Assembly (NCBI GenBank): GCA_021205375.1
Contig: JAJPXR010000154.1
Location: 1-10,136 of the forward strand
Direction: 5' to 3'
Source: Clostridiales bacterium
Lineage (GTDB): Bacteria > Bacillota > Clostridia > Oscillospirales > Oscillospiraceae
DNA length: 10,136 nucleotides
The position numbers and the translations under genes were made by a program. Shown piece by piece: positions 1 to 5,080 of the stretch (position 1 is its first letter; every line of letters starts with the position of its first letter). A model generated the notes under the pieces. That model had not been told where the DNA came from and ran no database searches. It was given only the letters and a program-made list of their open reading frames with translations.

Positions 1-660
1 GTCCAGCACCTCACCGGCCTTGTCCGCCGCCACGCCCAGGTCGTCCACCAGGATGTCCCGGACAGCGTCGGGGCCGATTTTGTCCAACTTGTCCACGGTG
101 CGCATCACGTCCTGGCTCTGGTCGGTCAGGCCAAGCATCTCGTAAAAGCCGTTCAAAATCTTCCGGTTATTCACCCGGATCTGGAACCGTTTCAGTCCCA
201 ACTGTGAGAAGGTCTGGTAGATGATGGAGGGAATCTCCGCCTCGTTGGAGATGTCCAGCTTGCCGTCGCCGATAATGTCGATGTCCGCCTGGTAGAACTC
301 CCGGTAGCGGCCCCGCTGGGGACGCTCACCCCGGTAGACCTTGCCGATTTGGTAGCGGCGGAAGGGGAAGGTCAGTTGTCCGTAGTGGAGGGCCACATAC
401 TTGGCCAGAGGTACGGTCAGGTCAAACCGCAGGGCCAGGTCGCTGTCCCCCTTCTGGAAGCGGTAAATCTGCTTCTCTGTCTCGCCGCCGCCCTTTGCCA
501 GCAGTACCTGGGCGTCCTCGATGATGGGGGTGTCCAGCGGCGTGAAGCCGTAGAGGGAATAGGTGCGGCGCAGGGTCTCCATAATGCGCTCCATCCGCTG
601 CTGCTGGGCGGGGAGCAGTTCCATGAACCCGGCCAGGGTGCGGGGCTTTTGCTTTGCCAT
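1..660 (-). CDS. hisS: Histidyl-tRNA synthetase, N-terminal part (gene runs off the left edge)
   Basis: The frame is open from the ATG at 658-660 to the window edge, giving 220 codons of a protein usually about 420 aa long. HisRS is a cytoplasmic class II synthetase that charges tRNA-His. The N-terminal region contains GFTPLDTPIIED (about 38-49, motif 1 region), LRFDLTVPLAKYVA (78-91), and the motif 2 stretch YRGERPQRGRYREFYQ (109-124) followed by ADIDIIG. The later HisRS signature, motif 3 and the anticodon-binding domain lie outside the window. A GGAGAGG Shine-Dalgarno (673-679) stands upstream of the start. The HisZ paralogue is less likely because motif 2 is intact and a T-box precedes the gene. 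The LRFDLTVP and GRYREFYQ segments resemble the archaeal/eukaryotic HisRS branch more than the E. coli type. Expression is probably controlled by the upstream T-box. Confidence 0.95.
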   Translation of the reverse strand, partial: MAKQKPRTLAGFMELLPAQQQRMERIMETLRRTYSLYGFTPLDTPIIEDAQVLLAKGGGETEKQIYRFQKGDSDLALRFDLTVPLAKYVALHYGQLTFPFRRYQIGKVYRGERPQRGRYREFYQADIDIIGDGKLDISNEAEIPSIIYQTFSQLGLKRFQIRVNNRKILNGFYEMLGLTDQSQDVMRTVDKLDKIGPDAVRDILVDDLGVAADKAGEVLD

Positions 661-693
661 ATCAAAATCAATCCTCTCCAAAAATAAAAATCT

Positions 694-892
694 GGTTATC
701 CCGTTTACTCAACCATGCGTCAGTAACCCCTCCGCCACCGCCTGCGGCGGAGGCCCTCCTCCCCTTTCAGGGGAGGCAAGAGGGGATAGTGCTTGTCGTT
801 TGGCGTCAGTTTTGTTTGCCAGATGTGGAATTTTCAGTAGAAAAGCCCTCTTCCTAGCCACTGAAAAACGTGGCTGATTGAAAGGGATAACC
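694..892. mobile_element. MITE-like insertion between the T-box terminator and hisS
   Basis: A segment of about 200 bp is bounded by 22-bp imperfect terminal inverted repeats at 694-715 and 871-892. They match at 18 of 22 positions, and the outermost nine, GGTTATCCC and GGGATAACC, are perfect. Inside are two strong hairpins: CCTCCGCC/GGCGGAGG (729-736 with 746-753) and CCTCCCCT-TTC-AGGGGAGG (758-776). There is no credible ORF. The A-rich string AAAAATAAAAA occurs at 680-690 and again at 893-903, which may be a target duplication. Three bases (TCT) separate the left copy from the inverted repeat, and the sequence is low complexity, so this part is uncertain. Transcribed with hisS, the element would add hairpins to the 5' UTR. 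Confidence 0.6.
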
Positions 893-931
893 AAAAATAA
901 AAAAACGCTCATCCCAAAGCATTGGGACGAG
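893..931 (-). terminator. T-box intrinsic terminator upstream of hisS
   Basis: On the minus strand a 9-bp stem (CTCGTCCCA with TGGGATGAG, plus-strand positions 923-931 and 908-916) is followed by seven T residues and then ATTTTT. It lies directly after the T-box sequence, so it is the terminator that competes with the antiterminator fold. Read-through when uncharged tRNA binds would allow hisS expression (established T-box mechanism). Confidence 0.87.
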
Positions 932-1158
932 AGCAATCGTTGCTTCGTGGTGCCACCCAAATTCAGCCTGCCGCCAGACGGCAAGCCCTCAAAACCTTCT
1001 GTTGCGGGAAGGGGACCGCGCCTGTCTCCAGGCCCGCTCAGGAGATGTCTTTCCCCATCCCCGGTCCCGTGGAGGGCTTCCAGCCTGCGGCCCTCTTCTC
1101 TGTCCGGCGGTGTGATGGGTACTCATTCCCCGTCTTTGCGGTGTGTCAGCTCAGCAAA
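895..1158 (-). promoter_or_regulatory. T-box riboswitch controlling hisS
   Basis: The canonical T-box sequence GGGTGGCACCACG is at 946-958 on the minus strand. Stem I can be folded by eye from the 5' end: CCGC/GCGG, a kink-turn-like bulge (AAAGAC opposite TGA), GGGGA/TCTCC, a specifier loop with AGTA on the 5' side and GAAAGACA on the 3' side, then CCCATC/GATGGG. The distal part carries AGAGAAGAG, as expected for the AG bulge region. A hairpin GCCTG-GAGA-CAGGC and another, GCTTGCCG/CGGCAGGC, precede the T-box. The specifier position reads GAC followed by A (1047-1049); shifted by two bases it reads CAT (1045-1047). GAC is Asp and CAT is His. Such leaders sense uncharged tRNA by pairing at the specifier and at the NCCA end. 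Confidence 0.93.
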
Positions 1159-1162
1159 GCAT

Positions 1163-1191
1163 ATTATATCTGTTTTTACCGGGTGCGTCAA
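1163..1191 (-). promoter_or_regulatory. Promoter of the T-box-hisS transcript
   Basis: TTGACG (-35, 1186-1191) and TATAAT (-10, 1163-1168) are separated by exactly 17 bases on the minus strand. Transcription would start near 1156, just before the 5' strand of T-box stem I. This is a near-consensus vegetative sigma-A promoter. Confidence 0.85.
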
Positions 1192-1213
1192 TTCCATTTC
1201 CGCACTTTTTTGC

Positions 1214-1253
1214 AAAAAAAGAAGGAACCGCCTTGAGTAGAAAAGGCAGTTCC
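1214..1253 (-). terminator. Minus-strand intrinsic terminator between the antisense RNA and the hisS promoter
   Basis: On the minus strand GGAACTGCCTT and AAGGCGGTTCC form an 11-base stem with one mismatch and an 8-base loop (1224-1253). It is followed by TTC and seven T residues (1214-1220). No minus-strand protein gene lies between it and the lepA terminator. The only visible minus-strand transcript it could end is the one from the promoter at 1608-1636. Confidence 0.75.
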
Positions 1254-1312
1254 CGCTTTTGGGGCAATATGATGAAGAATGATTTAAAATGAAACGCAAA
1301 TAAAAACTTTTG

Positions 1313-1341
1313 TTGTGTCCGGTCGAAAAACATGCTATAGT
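1313..1341 (+). promoter_or_regulatory. Promoter of the 28-aa membrane peptide gene
   Basis: TTGTGT (1313-1318) and TATAGT (1336-1341) are separated by 17 bases. The predicted start is near 1348, so the transcript begins right at the 5' arm of the long-range inverted repeat (1350-1360). The -35 is weaker than that of the opposing antisense promoter, as expected when the antitoxin RNA is in excess. Confidence 0.6.
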
Positions 1342-1382
1342 AAACATTGGGTACTGCCCAAAGTAAACCAGTTCTCTCTCTG

Positions 1383-1425
1383 CAGGGGGCTGCTTCTTTG
1401 CCCCCTGACTTCACAGAAGGGGGGC
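1383..1425 (+). promoter_or_regulatory. Alternative hairpins at the peptide gene's ribosome binding site
   Basis: CAGGGGGC (1383-1390) and GCCCCCTG (1400-1407) form a perfect 8-bp hairpin. The same GCCCCC (1400-1405) can instead pair with GGGGGC (1420-1425) inside the Shine-Dalgarno region (AAGGGGGGC, 1417-1425). The two folds exclude each other. The first leaves the ribosome site free and the second hides it. Confidence 0.6.
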
Positions 1426-1432
1426 TGACAAA

Positions 1433-1519
1433 ATGAGCACATCAGAAGTTTTTCAGCTTTTGCTTGTCATCATTGAGGCCTGTGGCCTGATTGTTATGCT
1501 ACTAAACAGCAAGAAGTAA
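1433..1519 (+). CDS. 28-aa single-helix membrane peptide, candidate type I toxin
   Basis: The ORF begins with ATG at 1433 and has a strong GAAGGGGGG ribosome binding site 7-15 bases upstream. The peptide starts MSTSEVFQLLLVIIEACG, continues with LIVMLLN, and ends in SKK. It has a short polar N-terminus, one hydrophobic helix (about 6-24) and a lysine-tipped C-terminus. This resembles the small holin-like or TxpA-type toxins of Bacillota, which also often start MS.YE/F and end in KK. The gene has its own promoter and lies within an mRNA with complementary ends and opposite a predicted antisense RNA. Those features support a type I toxin that acts on the cell membrane. A small regulatory membrane peptide is the main alternative. 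Membership of a named family is not proven. Confidence 0.7.
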   Translation: MSTSEVFQLLLVIIEACGLIVMLLNSKK

Positions 1520-1550
1520 CCGCCCTGGGCCGCAAACCTGGCGGTTACTT
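1514..1550. repeat. 11-bp perfect hairpin overlapping the peptide gene stop codon
   Basis: AAGTAACCGCC (1514-1524) and GGCGGTTACTT (1540-1550) are perfectly complementary around a 15-base loop. The TAA stop codon lies inside the left arm. Neither strand has a run of T residues after it, so it is a weak terminator at best. It could be the shared hairpin where the sense and antisense RNAs first pair. Confidence 0.7.
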
Positions 1551-1607
1551 CTAGTTCAGAAATCAGAGAGGACTGGCCGCAATGGGCAGTACCTTTTTCT
1601 GTCTCTT

Positions 1608-1636
1608 ATTATACCCGTTTTCCGAGGTTTTGTCAA
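1608..1636 (-). promoter_or_regulatory. Consensus promoter for the antisense RNA
   Basis: TTGACA (1631-1636) and TATAAT (1608-1613) on the minus strand are both exact consensus, with a 17-base spacer. No protein gene follows within 900 bases except hisS, which has its own promoter. The site lies immediately after the lepA terminator, so it starts an independent transcript running antisense to the peptide gene. Confidence 0.88.
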
Positions 1637-1642
1637 TTCCCC

Positions 1643-1666
1643 AAAAAGCGTCGCTCACGACGCTTT
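1643..1666 (-). terminator. lepA terminator
   Basis: On the minus strand AAAGCGTCG and CGACGCTTT form a perfect 9-bp stem around TGAG (1645-1666). The descending arm runs on into further T residues to 1643. It lies about 70 bases past the lepA stop codon. Confidence 0.85.
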
Positions 1667-1735
1667 CCGGGGTCCCCTTTGATTTCACATCCTCGGGCGA
1701 AATGAATCCGCCCGTCGGCAAACGAGAACCAAACA

Positions 1736-3538
1736 TCACTCGTCCAGCTTGAGCACCGCGAGAAACGCCTCGGTGGGAATTTGGACGGTGCCGAGGGTGC
1801 GCATCTTCTTTTTGCCCTCTTTTTGCTTCTCCAGCAGCTTCTTCTTCCGGGTGATGTCGCCGCCGTAGCACTTGGCCAGCACGTCCTTCCGCATGGCTTT
1901 CACCGTCTCCCGGGCGATGATTTTGCCGCCGATAGCGGCCTGGATGGGTACCTCGAAGAGCTGGCGGGGAATGTTCTCCTTGAGCTTTTCGCAGATTTTT
2001 CGGGCGCGGGGGTAGGCTTTGTCCTTGTGGGCGATGAAGGAGAGGGCATCCACCTGGTCGCCGTTGAGCAGCAAATCGACTTTCACCAGGTTGCTGGGCT
2101 GGTACTCCGCCAGCTCGTAATCCAGGGAGGCATAACCCTTGGTATGGGCTTTCAGCGTGTCGAAAAAGTCGTAGATGATCTCGTTCAGGGGCATTTTATA
2201 GTGGAGTTCCACCAGAGTAGTGTCCAGATACTGCATATCCCCGAACTGGCCCCGCCGTTCCTGACACAGGGGCATGATATTGCCCACATATTCCTGCGGA
2301 GTGAGGATGCTGACGTTGACATACGGCTCCCGGGCCTCAGCGATCTGAGCCGGGTCGGGGTAGTTGTGGGGATTGTCCACATAGACAGTGGTGCCGTCGG
2401 TTTTCACCACCTCATAGATAACGCTGGGCAGGGTGGTCACCAGGTCCAGGTCAAATTCCCGCTCCAGCCGCTCCTGAATGATCTCCATGTGGAGCATCCC
2501 CAAAAAGCCGCAGCGGAACCCGAAGCCCAGGGCGGCGGAGCTTTCCGGCTCGAAGGACAGGGAGGCGTCGTTGAGCTGTAACTTTTCCAGCGCGTCCCGC
2601 AGGTCGGGGTACTTGCTGCCGTCCTCGGTGTAAATGCCGCAGTAGACCATGGGCTGGGCGGGCTTGTAGCCGGGCAGAGGCTCCGCCGCAGGGCGCTCCG
2701 CGCCGGTGACGGTGTCGCCCACCTGGGTATCCCGCACGTTCTTGATGGAGGCGGTGAAGTATCCCACCTCTCCGGCGGTCAGCACGCCGCAGGGGTCCAG
2801 AGCAATCGGCTCCATGTGGCCGCACTCCACCACCTTGTAGGTGGCGCCGGAGGCCATCAGCTTGACCTCCATACCAGTGCGGATGGTGCCCTCCATCACC
2901 CGCATCAGCACGATGACCCCCCGGTAGCTGTCGTACTGGGAATCGAAAATCAGCGCCTTTAATGGGGCCTCTGGGTCGCCCTCCGGCGCGGGGATGCCCT
3001 GTACGATATCCTCCAGCACGGCGTGGATGTTGATGCCCGCCTTGGCGGAAATCTCCGGCGCGTCCATGGCGGGCAGGCCGATGATGTTCTCGATTTCCTC
3101 CTTCACCCGGAGAGGGTCGGCGGAGGGCAGGTCGATTTTGTTCAGCACCGGCAGCACCTCCAGGTCGTGGTCCACCGCCAGATAGGTGTTGGCCAGGGTC
3201 TGGGCCTCCACGCCCTGGCTGGCGTCCACCACCAGCACCGCCCCCTCGCAGGCGGCCAGACTGCGGCTGACCTCATAGTTGAAGTCCACGTGGCCCGGCG
3301 TGTCGATGAGGTTGAGCTGATAGGTCTCCCCGTCGTCCGCCTGATAGCGCAGGGTGACGGCGCGGGCCTTGATGGTGATGCCCCGCTCCCGCTCCAGCTC
3401 CATGGAGTCCAGAATCTGGCTCTCCATCTCACGGGCGGTCACGGCGTTGCACTCCTCGATTAAACGGTCTGAGAGCGTGGATTTGCCGTGGTCGATATGT
3501 GCTATGATAGAAAAGTTACGGATATTTTCCTGTTTCAT
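1736..3538 (-). CDS. lepA: Elongation factor 4 (LepA), ribosome-associated GTPase
   Basis: The protein is 600 aa, the normal length for LepA/EF4, a translational GTPase that binds ribosomes and acts in ribosome assembly or back-translocation. The GTPase motifs are all visible: AHIDHGKST (13-21), RGITIKA (52-58), DTPGH (79-83), NKID (133-136) and SAK (164-166). The EF-G-like domains follow, then the LepA-specific C-terminal domain ending in a basic stretch with KKKLLEKQKEGKKK and a TLGTVQIPTEAF tail. The start is ATG at 3538, with a GGAGA ribosome site (3547-3551) that overlaps the stop codon of the upstream regulator gene. The two genes therefore share a transcript. A strong terminator follows at 1643-1666. 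Nothing is missing or frameshifted. Confidence 0.98.
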   Translation of the reverse strand: MKQENIRNFSIIAHIDHGKSTLSDRLIEECNAVTAREMESQILDSMELERERGITIKARAVTLRYQADDGETYQLNLIDTPGHVDFNYEVSRSLAACEGAVLVVDASQGVEAQTLANTYLAVDHDLEVLPVLNKIDLPSADPLRVKEEIENIIGLPAMDAPEISAKAGINIHAVLEDIVQGIPAPEGDPEAPLKALIFDSQYDSYRGVIVLMRVMEGTIRTGMEVKLMASGATYKVVECGHMEPIALDPCGVLTAGEVGYFTASIKNVRDTQVGDTVTGAERPAAEPLPGYKPAQPMVYCGIYTEDGSKYPDLRDALEKLQLNDASLSFEPESSAALGFGFRCGFLGMLHMEIIQERLEREFDLDLVTTLPSVIYEVVKTDGTTVYVDNPHNYPDPAQIAEAREPYVNVSILTPQEYVGNIMPLCQERRGQFGDMQYLDTTLVELHYKMPLNEIIYDFFDTLKAHTKGYASLDYELAEYQPSNLVKVDLLLNGDQVDALSFIAHKDKAYPRARKICEKLKENIPRQLFEVPIQAAIGGKIIARETVKAMRKDVLAKCYGGDITRKKKLLEKQKEGKKKMRTLGTVQIPTEAFLAVLKLDE

Positions 3539-3550
3539 CTATCCATTCTC

Positions 3551-4264
3551 CTATTTCTTCTTTCGTTCCTGGGAATCCACCAGCCGCTGGTTCACCCGCC
3601 CGCTGGTGTTGTGCAAAATTTGCAGCAGCGACTGGTACAGAGCGGGATACTCCCGCTGGAGGGCCTTCTGGTCCAGCGGTTCCAGCTTGTCTGCCGCCGT
3701 CTTATCCCCGGCCAGCTTCTCCATCTCCATGGTGATATTGGTTTTGTCCCACATCATGACGGCGTCCACCGCGCCGCTGCGAAACGCGGCCTCGTCCAGC
3801 GCAAAAAAGCTCGACAGGTTGTGTTTGTTCATGCTATAGATGCTGCGGAATACTGTATACAGGGCGCAGGAGAAGTAGTTGGACACGTCCAAAATCAACT
3901 CCCGGTTGCCCAGCCGCCCCAGCATCCCATAAATCAGCGAGAGGGTGTTGACCATCAGCTTTTTGTTCAACTGGGCCATGACGCTGCCCCGGAGAGCGTT
4001 GTCCTTGTGTTCGCTGACATCGTAAAGCTCTTCGGCGCTGATGACCGTCCCGTCCTTGGACATGGTGCGCCCCAGCAGGTAGTCTGCGGAGACCTGGTAG
4101 TAGTCGCAGGCCCGGACCACAAAGGCCAGGCCCGGCTCCCGGATGCCCTTTTCGTAATGAGAGAGCAGCGCCTGACTGATGCCCAGTTCGGCGGCGGCGG
4201 CTCGTTGGCTGATGTTACGCTCCTTGCGCAGCAACGCAAGCGTGCGGGAAAAATCGGTGCTCAC
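3551..4264 (-). CDS. XRE-family helix-turn-helix regulator with a C-terminal domain of unknown function
   Basis: I place the start at the GTG at 4262-4264, because a strong GGAGG (4272-4276) lies 7 bases upstream. The frame stays open further upstream to 4312 but without a ribosome site. The protein is then 237 aa. Residues 5-66 are a typical XRE/Cro-type DNA-binding domain, with LLRKERNISQRAAAAELGIS and QALLSHYEKGIREPG, ending in YQVSADYLLGRT. Residues 75-237 form a mostly helical region I do not recognise. It is probably a ligand or dimerisation domain. The stop codon lies 12 bases before lepA, and the lepA ribosome site overlaps it, so the two genes are co-transcribed from the promoter at 4321-4349. 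Autoregulation and control of the divergent 4452-4892 gene are plausible inference only. Confidence 0.88.
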   Translation of the reverse strand: MSTDFSRTLALLRKERNISQRAAAAELGISQALLSHYEKGIREPGLAFVVRACDYYQVSADYLLGRTMSKDGTVISAEELYDVSEHKDNALRGSVMAQLNKKLMVNTLSLIYGMLGRLGNRELILDVSNYFSCALYTVFRSIYSMNKHNLSSFFALDEAAFRSGAVDAVMMWDKTNITMEMEKLAGDKTAADKLEPLDQKALQREYPALYQSLLQILHNTSGRVNQRLVDSQERKKK

Positions 4265-4320
4265 GGAAATTCCTCCATTTTTTCTCTCTGAGAGGCACAG
4301 GCAGATTAACAAGTGGTATT

Positions 4321-4349
4321 ATTATACCTGAATCAATACAGTTTGTAAA
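4321..4349 (-). promoter_or_regulatory. Promoter of the regulator-lepA operon
   Basis: TTTACA (4344-4349) and TATAAT (4321-4326) on the minus strand have a 17-base spacer. The leader before the GTG start is about 50 nt. Confidence 0.75.
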
Positions 4350-4378
4350 GCTGCGCTCAAAAATTTTCTGACACTCTC

Positions 4379-4407
4379 TTGCAGTGGAGAACTGTCCCTG
4401 TTACAAT
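4379..4407 (+). promoter_or_regulatory. Promoter of the hypothetical 146-aa gene
   Basis: TTGCAG (4379-4384) and TACAAT (4402-4407) are separated by 17 bases. The site diverges from the regulator-lepA promoter, with about 30 bases between the two -35 boxes. A regulator bound there could affect both genes. Confidence 0.7.
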
Positions 4408-4451
4408 AAAATACTACAATATTCCTGCAAACCCCAAGGGAGGGACCGCCC

Positions 4452-4892
4452 ATGCTCACCCGCGAACAGCTCAAGCAGACCAAACAGTGGCAGGCACTGA
4501 ACGCCATCTGGAAAACGTTGACCCCTCAACAGCGCCAGTCCATCGGGCCGGAGTTCCAGTGTCTGTCGGATTTCATCCGGGACAACTCCCGCCCACCGGT
4601 GGACTACACCGCAGAGGACGCGGATTATAAAGCCCACCTTTCCAACGACGCCTGCCGCTTCGCAAGGGAGCGGGAGGCCGCGGGACAGAATATTTACGAC
4701 GGCTTCAAGAAGATCATCTCCCGCAGCACCTTTGAAAGTCCGGAAAAGGTGATGATCTTTTTTGACCTGAAATACAAGCAAAAATACCCCTGGGTCACGG
4801 AAAACCGGGATGAGCTGCTGGAAATTCTGGATTTGGTCTGGAACCGACTGGTGGCGCGGGGGTTCGTGCCAGGGGAAGGGTTTCCGAAGTGA
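4452..4892 (+). CDS. Hypothetical protein, 146 aa
   Basis: The frame starts with ATG at 4452, preceded by AAGGGAGGG (4436-4444), and has its own promoter. I do not recognise the family. The protein is soluble and charged, with no signal peptide or membrane segment, and appears largely helical. Visible features are an N-terminal REQLKQTKQWQALNAIWKTL helix, a middle section with DACRFAREREAAGQNIYDGF, and a C-terminal DELLEILDLVWNRLVARGF helix. It has no cysteine pairs or catalytic-looking motif. It diverges from an XRE-family regulator, so regulation by that protein is possible. Its codon use resembles the neighbouring genes and gives no sign of recent transfer. Confidence 0.82.
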   Translation: MLTREQLKQTKQWQALNAIWKTLTPQQRQSIGPEFQCLSDFIRDNSRPPVDYTAEDADYKAHLSNDACRFAREREAAGQNIYDGFKKIISRSTFESPEKVMIFFDLKYKQKYPWVTENRDELLEILDLVWNRLVARGFVPGEGFPK

Positions 4893-5080
4893 GCTGTTAG
4901 CCATTAGCTATTAGCCGTTGCCGTCAAGCGGCACTTCCGAAGCCGCGCTTCTCCCTGTAGCCAGGTACTGCTTGCCAAAAGCGAACGACGAATGACGAAA
5001 AATACCGTTAGCGGCTAACCACTCACTGTTAGTCAAGTACCGCCAAACTAACAGCTAACAGCTAAGAGCTAGGAGCTAAT
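4893..5080. repeat. Inverted TTAGC-type repeat array between convergent genes
   Basis: Iterations of a TTAGCNAT-like unit occupy 4893-4915 (GCTGTTAGCCATTAGCTATT) and, inverted, 5048-5080 (CTAACAGCTAACAGCTAAG and onward). GCTGTTAG at 4893-4900 is exactly complementary to CTAACAGC at 5048-5055 and again at 5055-5062. A smaller palindrome, GTTAGC-G-GCTAAC, lies between them. The array starts one base after the stop codon of the 146-aa gene and runs into the 3' end of spoIIP. It can form a long stem and may terminate both convergent transcripts. No coding sequence is seen inside. Confidence 0.75.

Larger units (their letters stand above)
1350..1593. repeat. Inverted repeat pairing the two ends of the peptide mRNA
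   Basis: GGTACTGCCCA (1350-1360) is perfectly complementary to TGGGCAGTACC (1583-1593). Next to it, CCAGTTCTCTCT (1368-1379) pairs with AGAGAGGACTGG (1565-1576) at all 12 positions, with one G-U. The arms enclose the complete peptide gene. The 3' arm is followed at once by TTTTT (1594-1598), so it may also act as the mRNA's terminator. End-to-end pairing of this kind keeps several type I toxin mRNAs untranslated (established for hok and related mRNAs). Confidence 0.85.
1214..1601 (-). ncRNA. Candidate antisense RNA (antitoxin) to the 28-aa peptide gene
   Basis: This RNA is inferred from a consensus promoter (1608-1636) that would start near 1601, and from the first strong minus-strand terminator downstream (1214-1253). 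The roughly 390-nt RNA would be fully antisense to the peptide mRNA, including its Shine-Dalgarno and coding sequence. A shorter form could end near the hairpin at 1514-1550, but no good T-tract follows that hairpin on this strand. The RNA contains no ORF with a convincing ribosome binding site. Antisense RNAs of this layout act as antitoxins in type I systems such as TxpA/RatA (established); its existence here is inference. Confidence 0.55.

Noticed and set aside
349..687. Plus-strand 112-aa frame over the hisS region
   Set aside because: It is the complement of the hisS coding sequence, with no ribosome site or recognisable protein features.
709..984. Minus-strand 91-aa frame across the MITE and T-box terminator
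   Set aside because: It runs through terminal inverted repeats, an intrinsic terminator and the T-box motif, so it is not coding.
1123..1414. Two minus-strand frames (74 and 87 aa) in the antisense RNA and T-box promoter region
   Set aside because: They cross an intrinsic terminator and the hisS promoter and lack ribosome binding sites. The antisense RNA is better read as non-coding.
1781..2581. Plus-strand 266-aa frame opposite lepA
   Set aside because: It is a shadow of the lepA coding sequence with no ribosome site or recognisable motif.
4265..4312. Upstream start at 4312 for the XRE-family regulator, adding 16 residues
   Set aside because: The GTG at 4264 has an ideal GGAGG. The longer form starts almost at the predicted transcription start and has no ribosome site.
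4893..5080. TTAGC repeat array considered as an attachment site or a replication origin
   Set aside because: There is no integrase, no DnaA-box cluster and no tRNA gene nearby. It lies between ordinary convergent genes.
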